64,000 bases of DNA from Hydractinia symbiolongicarpus (lineage: Eukaryota; Cnidaria; Hydrozoa; Anthoathecata; Hydractiniidae). The DNA is taken from NCBI RefSeq assembly GCF_029227915.1, contig NC_079883.1, forward strand, positions 26,350,001 through 26,414,000, read 5' to 3'. Positions 1 through 11,550 of the stretch are shown here, in pieces (position 1 is the first letter of the stretch; each line of letters opens with the position of its first letter). The translations under genes were made by a program, and so were the position numbers. The notes under the pieces are model-generated. The model was not told the DNA's origin, made no database searches, and worked only from the letters and a program-made list of their open reading frames with translations.

Positions 1-401
1 GGTAGATCCAGCCTGCAATGATCTACTAAACAACCTGCTAAGAATTTCCTGACTTAAAATTAATTCGAAAATGCTCCGAGCAGAAATAAGAAAAGGGAGC
101 TCACCGAGAGCCTATTACATGCTTAATGCTGCGCTTAAAGTCCCGCTTTTTGGTGATTTGGTTGTCACGATATTCCGAAACATGTATGTCAGGTTTTCCA
201 TTTAAAGCTACGGAAACGCCAACGTCTGCATTTTACCATTCTCAATTCTCCAGGATATTTGGTTGGCGTCCTAATAACTAGTTTCAATTTTACACTATCT
301 TGTAAATGATGTGTGATCAAGCCAAGTGTTTTTTTATTTTATTTTGAAAAAGTTGACCAATACGTCGTACGGAATATGATTTTTGGATGACTTCTTTTTA
401 A
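1..401. other. Intergenic AT-rich DNA, no gene seen
   Basis: No reading frame or RNA gene could be supported here. The stretch ends at the A-T junction where the Helitron-like element begins. Confidence 0.4.
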
Positions 402-1009
402 TCCCTATAATAATATGGAGTGTGTATCCGTATGTGTGTGTGTGTGTCTGTAACAGGCGCGTCGTCAATATTACTATTTTAACGTCGATGTCTTAATATT
501 ATTATGTTAATGTCCTAATATTTATAACGTCAGTCATTTTTCACCGCGTTGCTAACTAGGGACCACCTGGGGCCAATTTGGGTAAGTTTCCTAAACTTAG
601 GTTCCCCGGGTTGATGACGTCATCAAAAACCTTAAAACACCAATATCTCTACAACTATTTGTCAGATACACGATCCTATACATTTTTTTGATCAGCTTTT
701 GAAGATCCATACAATAAAGGCAATAGGTATACACATTTCAAAAAAGAAAAATTTTTGTGCTATAAGGGCACTTTTATGACGTCAGCAAAATGTTTACCCT
801 TATATCTTCTTTGGTATTGGCCAAAAACACACGATTCTATATATTATTTTGATCGGCGTCCCAACCTTTACTTATTACAGGCAATGAATGAACTAATTTT
901 TACTAAATTTTTGTATCTGTACTACTAACGTCAGCAAAAAATCTAAAACAACCTATTTTTCTATTGTCGTTTTGCCTAAGTGGATTTCTCCACGGGACTT
1001 ATCGACTAG
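402..1009 (+). mobile_element. Helitron-like non-autonomous element, copy 1
   Basis: The 608-bp unit begins TC directly after an A and ends CTAG directly before a T, which is the classical Helitron insertion pattern. A short hairpin (GTGGA/TCCAC type) precedes the 3' end, about 12 bases before CTAG. Near the 5' end it carries the TGTGTCTGTAACAGGC-type block that recurs in other copies. It has no coding capacity and can be aligned over most of its length with the copies at 36810-37549 and 37550-38292. Helicase/Rep proteins are absent, so it would depend on an element elsewhere. Confidence 0.65.
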
Positions 1010-1274
1010 TTCCGGTACAAAGCTAATTGTGACTAAGCACTTAGTAAAGGTAAAGCATGTTATATATCCGTATAGGCGTACACCCTTTTCCAAAAAGCTT
1101 TACCGAACCTCGGTTTAAATAAAAACACAAGAACAAACCTGTTACATATAGGTGAATATTTATCATAGCACATCCGTATTTTATTCTCAACAGAGAATGC
1201 TTCACCCCGATCAGACCTCTGATCATGACGGGCGAGTATAATGCGTGTAAGTCATATTGAAGAAGAACTACTTT

Positions 1275-1387
1275 GTTCATCACTAACACACTGCCAAGCA
1301 GTGAGCGGGATTCGATCCGCGGTCCCCAGAACTGGGAGCCGCAGACGAACCCACTACACTACGTGCGGCCATATGTTAGTGATGAAC
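1275..1387 (-). repeat. tRNA-like core inside a 14-bp perfect inverted repeat
   Basis: On the minus strand 1296-1370 has a perfect A-box match (TAGTGTAGTGG) and a near-perfect B-box (GGATCGAATCC), so it is tRNA-derived. The core is flanked by GTTCATCACTAACA at 1275-1288 and its exact reverse complement at 1374-1387. The acceptor stem pairs poorly and no anticodon can be assigned with confidence, so it is more likely a SINE or fold-back element than a working tRNA gene. Confidence 0.5.
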
Positions 1388-4300
1388 TCAGATAGTTTAT
1401 CCAACAAACCTGTTGTGACATCGCTCAACTAAAACAATTAATAAGCAATTTTATTTTGTTAAATTAATGTTCGTAAACTTTAAAGGGATCATTTTGACCT
1501 CTGCAGCCAAACTGCATTGTCGGTTGATATAAAAACGCCTGTTGTGATAAAATTAATTGTTGGAAAAAAAACCTCAGCTACATATTACAGGTTAATTAAG
1601 TTTGTTGTACCCTTAAGTCGATAAACTTTTGCCCAAAGTTATAGTATGAAAGATGCAACTACCTAGCTGCACCTACCACTAGAATCGTTGATTAAGAATT
1701 TTGTTGCAGCCAAACCGCATGTCTGTTTTCATCTTTTAGCTTAAGGTAGCTAAAGATATAACTAGGTAGACACAGCCCCAAAACATAATGAAATTCGAAT
1801 ACCAAACTAATTTAAACCTTAAAGAAATAACATAATAATGAAGGGTGGCTAGCTACTTTATTTATACATGGCTAGGATAAGTGACAGTATATTTACGTAA
1901 CATACAAAAACATACAGAAGATAAATATTCCTATAGATACAATGTATTTAAAAAACAAATGTCAAATGGAACATCAATTCCAAACCAAAATGGTCTTTGT
2001 GAGCGCAGCTTAATTGTTACTTGTTCCCTCCGTTTGAATGTTAAGACCGTGAAGAACTTGGATTTCCTAATTTTAAATATCAAGCCTCTTGATTAGTCTA
2101 GTACGAGTAAGCGGTCAAAATAAAGCCCATAAGAACAAATTTGTCTGAATTCCACATCAAACCTGCAAGGCTACCGAAGTTCTGAAAATAAAGCTGAGGC
2201 GAAGGCTTTTGAACACACAGAATACGGTTATTAATAAAGAGACTAGTCGACCACCCGTGGCGGGTTGTCCATTTAGTGTTTCCGTAACACAACTTTCTTC
2301 TCGCGCATAGCAGATGGAATACGGGTATTATTAAAAATAATGCTATAAACAGCGTATTATTTCTTCTATCACAATTTTCAATTCAGTTAAGTCATTATTC
2401 CAAAAAGAAACATACCTGTCGTAATACATAAAATAAATCCAATCAAGACAAGTGTGGTATCCTCGCGTTCTTCAATGTCAATTTTTAAACTAAATTTACA
2501 TTCGATGAGTTAGGGAGTCGAAGATACCATTTTTGAATGGGCCTCTATTTGTTTACACCCGTTGTAAAAATCCACATCAATAAAACGTCGGTTCATTAAG
2601 CTAATTATTCAACTATGAAAACTTGCAGAAGAATATCATCTTAAATGATGAAGTAAACGATCTTGAATTGAATGTATGTAACTCCACCATGATCAAGTAT
2701 AACACGAAGAGGAAATATATATTTGAACATACGTCTATTCTTAGTTGCAATAGTTGCGAAGTAAGCACGAAATTAAAGATTGTATTAGGCTAAATTAAGT
2801 TTATTGTGTCCAGAAACAATTCCACTAAACGAATTCTTTCACAGCAAGTACTTTAACTATTTAGCCTTTATCCAAATAAACCTATTTTAATATTCATATC
2901 CTTTTCGTAAGATACACTGCCAGAATTCTTAAGAACCGGCGACACAGTGTATTTGTGCTAAGCGTTTAGCCCAGAGTCACGACGGGCTGTTTCCTGGGTT
3001 TCTATTTAATTGAATTGTGACAAAGTTTTCTGGAGAAGCGGTATTGTACCTATATGGATGTGCACATTAATTACCTGTATTAGACGCCCAAAAGTGTGTT
3101 TTCATTTCAGCTTATAATTTTGTCTGCGCTTCACTCCATTCACGACATACTGTATACCTTACGGTATACGGTTAACTTTTTGTATTAATTGCAACACCGG
3201 ATTTTTAACGCTGGGTAACACTTTTACTTATGGCCTAGTATTATAAATAATGATGGAAACAGAGTTCCTTTTACCACAGTAATGAAACACCAGCATATGG
3301 AAAGATAAATTCGGATAAACTCCGAAAGAACGTATATTTCCCGATTCCCTTCTTGTCTCTGAGCGAGGAATGTGCGCAGGTTTCTCTTTAATAAAGTTAT
3401 CTGTTCTTCACAGATCTAGTAACAGTCCTTCCTAACTACATCCATTTCTTTTCAAACAAAAACATATACTCGTACTTTCCCTTTTTTTCACGGAATGAGT
3501 CGTTTTTTCTTTGGGGTCAACTGAACTCCTGAACTTCGTAAGTTTTAGGTGGGCTTGTGGACGTTCGGGGGAATAACTTTTGCGATATTTCTTAAACTTT
3601 TGCACATAACATCAAAATTTAAGACCCGTTTAACCTGTTGTTCACAGAAAAATGGTGATTCTCTTACGTAAATAAAGGACAAAGTACACGAACAAAAAAC
3701 AAAAAATCCGCGGAGCTTATTTAGGAAATTTAATCCCCGCGAAGTTTTATCCCCCTAAAGTTTATGAGCCGCATCAAACATGGCCTTTCAGGACGATGTT
3801 GCGAATTGCAACTGAGCGATCTTCTCACCAAAGTTTCTTCTCAATTTGTTCGTGGTAGTCAAACTCGTTTCCAGGGCTATTTTTTGATATGCAAGTCAAA
3901 GTAAATAAGTTGTATACATTATAATATTTTATCACACCGGACAGGGACTTTCTCCATTACTGAAAAAACGCATACTAACCTTTAGTAGAATTTTTATCTA
4001 CTATTTCATATGCGGGTTGTGGGGGAGGATAAAACTGATTTGCTAAATACAATTTAGTTGTTTGTTGCTTAATGTCAGACGCCAGTAGCCTACCCTACCA
4101 ACTCGATCCCAGGGTTATCTGTCATTCTGATATTTTTTGAAACTTCTGATATTTTCTTGACATGTTTAAGAAATGATAAACCTACGATGTTAATTATGAA
4201 TCTGAACGGACAAATTGAAACAATAAGCAATTTGTAATTACTAAGTACACTGAGTAAAGATAAGAATTAGATTTTACGGTAAAAAATGTAAACTTTTTGG

Positions 4301-4448
4301 AGGAGTAAAAAATAAGATGTGTGTTAGCTATAGCTAGGCTAGCTATCTAGTCAACATTAAAGTTGTCATAAATACACATCTAATATAAAAAAATATTCAT
4401 TATTTTTGCCACACTACCACTTCTAATACTCTCTACTAGTATCCACTA
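1388..4448. other. Intergenic DNA, no supported gene
   Basis: Short open frames here (for example 1881-2096 + and 2098-2292 -) lack recognisable domains, splice context or start context. A small hairpin GTATACC/GGTATAC lies near 3150. Exons of the minus-strand gene starting at 11550 could be hidden here, but I could not identify any. Confidence 0.35.
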
Positions 4449-5290
4449 CATTTCAGGGGCGGATCTAGGATTTTTTTATGGTTAGGCAAATTTTGTTTTT
4501 TTTTCAATTTTTTTTACGAGATACCAGAAGACCAGAAAGAGGTTTTCGAGGTGGTAACAAGTGCTTTTCGGCTACTAAGGCTATATAATAATATAAAATA
4601 CAAATAAAAGTTTTGATACATAATGCGATAACTACTCCCGTCTTTTTACTATCTTCCGACGTTTTGTATATGCCAGAATAATGTTTTTTATAAATTTGAG
4701 GTTAATCTAATAACCAGGCAAACAATTTTTCTTCTTTCTTCTTTCTTCTTCACTTGTATATAAGCAGAAACAGAAGTAATACCAATGGACGAATGAATCT
4801 AGCATTGAAATCAAAATAAATGATCAATTGTCAAACAACAAACCATGAAGTGAATGGAGCGCCACTCAACAGATACAATTATTTGCATCAAGACCAGTCA
4901 AAATGATAGGGTAAAAGGCTAAAGGTAAAAACAATCATAATAAAAAACACACAAAATTTAGGAAAAACAGAACTTAAGTAATTACGTAAATTGATTGTGA
5001 AATTTGGACCTTACTCTGGAGGTGCTTTGTTACAGTCAATTGCTTCCAGGAGAGGCCACAAAGGCAACTCGAGAATTAAAGTTACAGAAAACATTTTTGT
5101 CAAAAATAGGTAAGGTAAGTACATAAAAATGTAAGTATAATTTAGGCAATGATAAGGCATATACTAATATAAGTATAATTTAGGCAAAAGAATAGGTATG
5201 GTAAAATAAGAGGTACATATGTATATATAATAAAAGAAGTGTTCTACAATAACTTGAAGTAAGGTTTTATGAAGAAGGTAATAATGTAAT

Positions 5291-8200
5291 TCACTTAAAG
5301 TTTAATCGTCTATTTTTCAATGAAAATTTCTCAATAACATCAGAAATATTAGGAATGATGTTTTGATGTACATGCATTAAGGCTAAGCCATTTAGTCTAT
5401 CTGAGTCCATGGTTGTGCGAGTAAATGTTTTTAACCTCTTCATGGCTGAAAATGTCCTTTCACACTCGCAAGAAGTCACAGGTAAAGTGGCTAAAATTCT
5501 CAAGGCCACTTTTACATTTTCAAACCCAGTAAAATTGACAGATTTCAATGTGGAGGAAATGTTGTTAGGTATAGGCCCTTCATATGATTTCCAGTAAATT
5601 TCCCAAAGTTCCAATTCATGTTCGATAGATTGAACATTGGGCAAGTCTTCTAGATAGAATTGAAAGAAAGCATTGAACCTTTTTTTCCAATCTACATTTT
5701 CTTTGATAAGACTCAGCATTTTTTCTGGGAGAATAGCTAGCCCACTATAGCAAGACAATGCTTTTTCTTCAAACCTGCCAGTAAGTTCGGAATGTAAATG
5801 ATCCAACATAGGTATTGTAATATTCCTTTTATAATGATCAGAAGGATTTTCTGATGGTGTGTTGGATCTAAAAAGTGTTATACCCGAGGTTCGAGGACTT
5901 GCCTCAGTAACATGTAGTTCCTTAGCAAGATCAGAAGCTTCTTTGTACCACTTTTCATGGTAGTAGTCAATGTTGTTTCTAACCATGGTAGTACGAGACT
6001 TGAGAGCATCTATCATGTGTATACCATCCATGATATCATTTGCTCTGCTTTGTAAAAGCTCAGTTACTTGTAAAGTCATCAAAAAAATATTTTTAGTGAT
6101 CATAAATGTAGCCATGAAATCAAATGAGGTTAGGACTTTTAAAAAAGGAAGAGCTTTAGAGGATGTGTCAGCATTACAAACATGATTTAAATTTAAATTC
6201 ATTTCATCTAATGTGTTTACAATAGCTACATAAAGGTCATTAAATACCTCCATACCTTTAATTCTCTCAACCCACCTTGTTGCACAAACATTAAATAATT
6301 TATATTTTGTAGCTGATGGACAGTGTTCCTTGATATTACGTTCTAAAATCAACCGCCTAGTTTCAGAGTAATTAAAAAAAAATGAAATGTCTCTAATCTG
6401 TCCCATAACATTCTCAACTGCTTGAATGCCACAGGTTTTACAGATTGCTAAATTTAATCGATGGCTATGGCAATGCGTATACAAGGCTTTTCGGTTTATG
6501 CGTAGGATTCTTGCTGCCAAACCATTTCTAAAACCTGCCACTGAACCTGCACCATCGTAACCTTGACCTCTACAATCCATTATATTTAGCTGAAGATCTT
6601 CTGCGAGACATTTTAGGACAATTTTACATAAACCATCACCTGACAAACCTTCCCCACAATGAACCAGTCTTAAAAATTCTTCCCTAACATCACAATTTTG
6701 GTCAACAAACCTTATACAAAGAGAAAATTGCTCTTTGCATGAACTGTCCATGCATTCATCACCAAGAATAGAAAAAAATTTACTGCCTTTTATTTCAAGA
6801 ACAATTTTTTCAGTGATGACTTCACCAATACAATTAATCAACTCATTCTGAGCTGTTTTTGAAATGTAGGTAGCATTTTTTGCACTGTTGTCAAGAGTTT
6901 CTTTGAAAACAGGGTTTGCACGAGCTCTATAATTTAAAATTTCTATGAAATTACCAACTCCCCCAGATGAGTAACTGCCTACTTCAGGATGATAACTGCT
7001 ATCATCTCTATGACCTCTTAAAGGGATATTTAGTCTTCCACACAACAAAATTGTATCGATGATTGGCTCAAGTTTGGCTTTATTTTCAGAAATCTGTTTA
7101 CTTATTTGCTGATCAACAAGTTCAGAAATTGGTTTGCTTTTACCAGAATGCTGGCTCAAATATGTTGTAAACAGTGAAAATGTTGCCTGGTGAAGACTTT
7201 TTACAGAGCTAGATGTTTTTTCATGGTTTTTGAACAACGTTGTAGCACAACGTTTTGCATTAACAGGCTGTGTTACCAGATTTCTTATGTTTTTTAACAA
7301 ATTAGGAAACTTATTTCCAAAAAGAACACATGGCAAACAGTAACCACCATCATAAGCAGGTGAATAACAAAGCCAGGTGTATTGTTTTAACCAATCAAAT
7401 TTAAAGGAACGACCATCTTTAACAGGAAATTTATAGTTATTATCAGGGATGAAAACTTCGTTTATTAATTTAATTATTTCTGAATATTCCATGTTTTGAA
7501 CTTTATTCATATACGAAGCTATATCGTTGGCTAAGGTTATTTCGGTTGACACAGAAATAATAGAACTTATTGCACCTCCAGAGGATTGCTTAGTTACAGG
7601 ACTAATACTAGTCACTGATTTAACAGTAGAACTTGATGACATTGGAATATTTTTTGTTTTGGTTGACATATTGACAGCAGGAAATGTTACTGTAGGTCTG
7701 TCAGAAGCAATACCTAGGTCATTCATGCCATGTCTATTTACCCAGAAAGGCAATTTTGACTGCTTATTTTTTTTAATCACAGGTTTTGGCAATGGTTGCT
7801 TGATTTTTCTTTTTGGATGTACACCACATAATAGAGGCACAAAATGATTATGTTTAAATTCAATTTGTGTCGGTAAAGTACCACAATAACAAAGTAAAAT
7901 GTGAAGACTTGTAGAAGAAACTGCAGAATCTCTAGGTTCAATATTTTGACTGTAAAGAAGTTTCAATTTTGCGTGACCACAGTCTGGATATAGTGTAATG
8001 ATGTTCCTCGAAATTGCTGAGGACAGTGCAAGAACACAAACAAAACTACACCACTCAAAGTTTTTTATATTATGCATTGCCTCTACTTTAATTAAAGCAT
8101 CAGCAGTTTTACCTGAATCTAAAGCAGCATGTGAAACTAAGAGACCACCTAAAATGTTTCTGAAATTGTTAAAATAAACTCCTTTGCCTTTCTCATATGC

Positions 8201-8927
8201 CGAAATTATAGTGGGATGCTTTATATAAAAGCCACTATTTAAATACAGTTCTAACGATGTCAAAGTTCTTAGTTTTCGAACAAGAGAGTTATCTCCACAC
8301 AAAAACAAAGATACAGAGCTGTATAAACAGTTACCTGAGGCTTGTGACCTAAAGAAAGTAAAAGTTAAAAATTAAACAAAATTCCCAACTATCACACAAG
8401 CAGCTGCTGGCTAGCTATACTCCATACTAAACTTAACAAACTCATCAAAACATAAAACAAGATTACACTTGTCTCAGTTATCTTGTTTTTAAAAAAACAA
8501 ACTATTCATATGATCGAGGTTATTAATTGAAGCTTTTGTTTTGATAAGAAAGATTTAATAACACGTTTTGTAAGAACATCTGTGGAGGTGGGGGTTAATT
8601 ATTTCATAACAATCAGTGCTGGTGCTTAATAACTTTTAATGTTTTTCACAAAGAGGTACCTAATACTCAAGACAGAAAAAGCTACAAAAATTATCTAGCT
8701 ACTTACTTCAAAGCAATAAATTTGTCTTTAGCAAAGGTTGGAATAAAGGTTTCAGCAACTAGATCGCGAAAATACTTCTTTCCAACATTATTAATCCTCT
8801 CATTATCCGAAAAGGTAGCTGAATCCAGAATTTCTTTTTTCAATTTTGCATACAACTCATTCAATTTATTCAAATCATTTGACTTGAAAGCTTCTTCAAC
8901 AGTGTACTCCTGATCAAGGGAATCCAT
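5291..8927 (-). CDS. OTU-like protease / zf-TTF / hAT transposase fusion
   Basis: Two exons join to 3279 nt (1092 aa plus stop). Exon 1 is 8927-8707 with donor GTAAGT; exon 2 is 8348-5291 with acceptor TTTAG, and they meet in a Lys codon. Residues about 75-245 resemble an OTU-type cysteine protease: SGNCLYSS puts the likely nucleophile at Cys81, and NHFVP puts the likely histidine near 242. The usual Asp of the DGNC motif is Ser here. Residues about 387-422 are a TTF-type zinc finger (FDWLKQYTWLCYS, YCLPCVLFG). A DUF4371-like transposase core follows, then the hAT dimerisation domain (LPVTSCECERTFSAMKRLK) near the C-terminus. The product would bind the element ends and catalyse cut-and-paste transposition. 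The role of the OTU part is unknown. An ATG at 9137 in the same frame could add 70 residues encoded by the 63-bp repeats. Confidence 0.8.
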
Positions 8928-8984
8928 GTTGAAAAAGAAGGACACACCCTTGGCCGCACAGAGATTTATGTAAAACTTACCCGC

Positions 8985-9187
8985 GGTCGTTTTAGGCGTT
9001 TTTCTTCTCGGTTTTAGAATTCTATTCATTTGAAGTTGAAGACCCACGGACGTTTTAGGCGTTTTTTCTTCCGATTTAAGAATTCCATTCATTTGAAGTT
9101 GAAAACCCACGGACGTTTTAGGCGTTTTTTCTTCCACCCGTGATTTTCATTCATTTAAAACTTGGAAACCCACGGACGTTTTAGGCG
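8985..9187. repeat. 63-bp tandem repeat, about 3.3 units
   Basis: The block GACGTTTTAGGC recurs with its last base at 8997, 9060, 9123 and 9186, giving an exact 63-bp spacing. Because 63 is 21 codons, the minus-strand frame stays open and in phase with the transposase ATG at 8927. It lies in the 5' end of the OTU-hAT transposon and could be leader, promoter or an N-terminal coding extension. Confidence 0.8.
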
Positions 9188-9425
9188 AATCGGTATCTTG
9201 CCTAAAATCGCCCCGGGTTTACTTCTTATTGAATTTTTAAAAAAAAACAGTTCCTAACAACGCGCATCCAGGTTGGCGAAGCAAAGTTAGCACTACAAGA
9301 CAAATTTACAAAAATATTTATTACTTTCACAAGTTATGCTATATGGCATATTTTCCTTTTTTTTGCCCAAGCTTAGGCTTAGGCAATTGCCTAGGCTGCC
9401 TAACCCTAGATCCGCCCCTGCATTT

Positions 9426-11235
9426 CCTACAACATAAGGGGGCACGTTATCACATCCCCACTTTGTTGGTTGTGTGTTTACTACGCACGTTACACCAGGT
9501 CCACCAACATGGACCAATTTTATGTCAGTCATTACTGCATCATGTTGTATATCAAATGTTCCAAACTGGTTTGCGCGTGATCCAAAACAGACATTCCGTT
9601 TCAATAAAATCCAATCACCTAAGAAATACTTTATGTATATTCTAATATTTCCCATTTTTTTCCATTTCTCTTATTATAAATTTCACTTTAAGTTTTTGAT
9701 TTATTCTTTAATTTCAAATTTGAAAAATAATCTTGAAGATATAAACTAGATTCTCTAAATGCTGTTATAATATACCATCATGCATTTCAAATTTCATGCA
9801 AATGAACCTTTGTTTCAAAGTTTCAAAAAAGTCTATTAACAGTTGAAATTGAGAAAGGAACAAAAAATGCATATATTGTACTTCGTCAAACTTATAACTC
9901 TTTGCAATAAGTTTAAACAGTTCGGCTAAATAGTTAAAATTCTGCTCTTAGAAAAATTTTTGTTGTATTCCGCAATGATAGTGGCTGGCCCTTGGATAAA
10001 CCCGCATATCCTTTGTATACCGCATTTGATGTGTTTCGCTACTTGCAGGACCATTTTGAAAAGACAGACAGACGTAAGCGGGTATTATACTTATGCTTCA
10101 AGAATAGAAAAAAAAGTAGATGCTCTTTTCACTGTCTTAACAGAATAAATGAATAAGAAAGAAAATCTCGCAATAAAAAGAATGCGGTATTAATATTTAA
10201 GAAATTAATTGCATTGTATTTGCTAATTCTGGACAAATTCTGGACTTTTTAAAAAGAGACGAATATTCACTTTACGGAAGAGATACAACGGAATCAATAA
10301 CTTTGGTTTCTAATTCGCGATCATTTATTCCGTAGTTTGCGCAATTTGAAGGACGGTGACATGATGTAAAATGTCAGAAGAAAATATGCTGACTTTGTGA
10401 TGTTTATTTCTAAATTTTGATGAAAAGTATTATGTAACTATCCTTGCCAAGACAATGAAATTGTAATCAGAATACGTCCTAGCAGAATAATTAACACAGA
10501 CTTGAAAGAAATGAGCTTAACATAACTCATATTTTTACCTTTGCACATTCCTTTGGTTGTATCTGTCAAAGTTTTTGCGGGTAGTGTCTAAATATTAAAG
10601 TGAAGATTTTAAAGTGACTGTAACACTTTCAACAGTCGGAAAAAAGATTCACATAACTAGTTACATATATAGTTTATTTTGTAATACTATTATCTTTACC
10701 TAATCAGTTTTAACAATCCCTTTTAAAATTACAACGTCGTTAATAATTATTTAATTCTACCGAATACAGTTTAAGTGCGACGTTTTTGTAAAATTATACA
10801 TCTACATTACTGTAAATTTCTGCTGACTTAGCAATTTAGATAACAAATAAAGATCATTTTTATACGTTCTACACAACATATTTTCAGGAAATAGTAAAGA
10901 GCAATTGTGTACATAAAATACCGAGGAAAAAATGCTGCTGTTTGGACATTTAAAAAAGGTTCAAAAACACATAAACACAATTTTATTTGCGTTTAATATT
11001 ATGGATAAGGTATGGTTTCGACTTATGACAAACTTTATCTATTACGAGTAGGTCTGGAAATAGTCTTGTTCATAAACAAGCAGTCAAACTTATCGTTAAA
11101 AGGAAATACTTTTTTTGCATTCTTTTCTATTCCAGCATGTATTATGGAAAAATGGTAAACACTAATGAGATAGACGAACAAAGATAAGTATGAAAGAAAA
11201 AGACAAAAATGGATAAAAAAACACGTTAAAATTAC
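9426..11235. other. AT-rich DNA downstream of the PAN exon, mostly featureless
   Basis: A degenerate Helitron-like fragment in reverse orientation occupies about 9985-10105 (ACCCGC..ACGTCTGTCTGTC block on the minus strand). A possible 49-nt minus-strand exon at 10587-10539 is described with the PAN-domain gene. Nothing else could be supported. Confidence 0.35.
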
Positions 11236-11550
11236 CTTCTTATATCCTTCGATTGCTTTGTCTGTTTTCAATTTCTGTATGTCTTCTGCTGTATCAGTTG
11301 CATTGTTTTTCACAAACCAGCACTCTCCATTCATCCTTTCCTTATTTTGCAACTTGAACATAGCGTTGTCACAATTTTCATCTATTTCGCATTTTAACAC
11401 ACAGCTTACTTTAGTTTCTCTTTTCAAATACTTTGTTACACCTCCATCAGGCAGTTCATCATCCTGAGTATAATAACCACCCCTTACAAAAAGTATTTGA
11501 AATGCAGCAACTGCAATTTCGAACAATCCGAGCTTCATCTTTTCTTCCAA
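11236..11550 (-). CDS. First exon of secreted/membrane protein with PAN/apple-like domain
   Basis: An open exon runs from ATG 11550 (or the in-frame ATG at 11538) to a donor GTAATT just below 11236, leaving phase 0. The N-terminus is a hydrophobic signal-peptide-like stretch (KLGLFEIAVAAFQILFV). It is followed by a short cysteine-bearing module (CVLKCEIDENCDNAMF, GECWFVKN, GYKK) that fits a PAN/apple fold, a binding module of extracellular proteins. The next exon may be 10587-10539, which has consensus AG and GTAAAA borders and reads TLPAKTLTDTTKGMCK in phase, but this is weak. No later exon was found; the OTU-hAT transposon starts 2 kb further on. It could instead be a truncated gene. Confidence 0.5.

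Larger units (their letters stand above)
4454..9420 (-). mobile_element. Complete hAT-type DNA transposon with OTU-like domain
   Basis: The 4967-bp element is bounded by terminal inverted repeats starting CAGGGGCGGATCTAGG at 4454 and ending with the exact complement at 9420. It is flanked by a 5-bp direct repeat CATTT (4449-4453 and 9421-9425). It contains a two-exon minus-strand gene (8927 to 5291) and a 63-bp tandem repeat upstream of it. CAG-type ends and a hAT transposase agree with each other. The 5-bp duplication is unlike the 8-bp duplication usual for hAT elements. The coding region has no breaks, so it may be young. Confidence 0.85.

Noticed and set aside
1041-1432. Short frames over the tRNA-like region
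   Set aside because: The sequence is explained by the tRNA-like inverted-repeat element and flanking AT-rich DNA.
7527-7847. Plus-strand frames within the OTU-hAT gene (also 5409-5597 and 5970-6185)
   Set aside because: They lie opposite an unbroken, recognisable minus-strand transposase.
9293-9655. Overlapping frames on both strands across the right end of the OTU-hAT element
   Set aside because: They cross the inverted end and target duplication into flanking DNA and have no domain.
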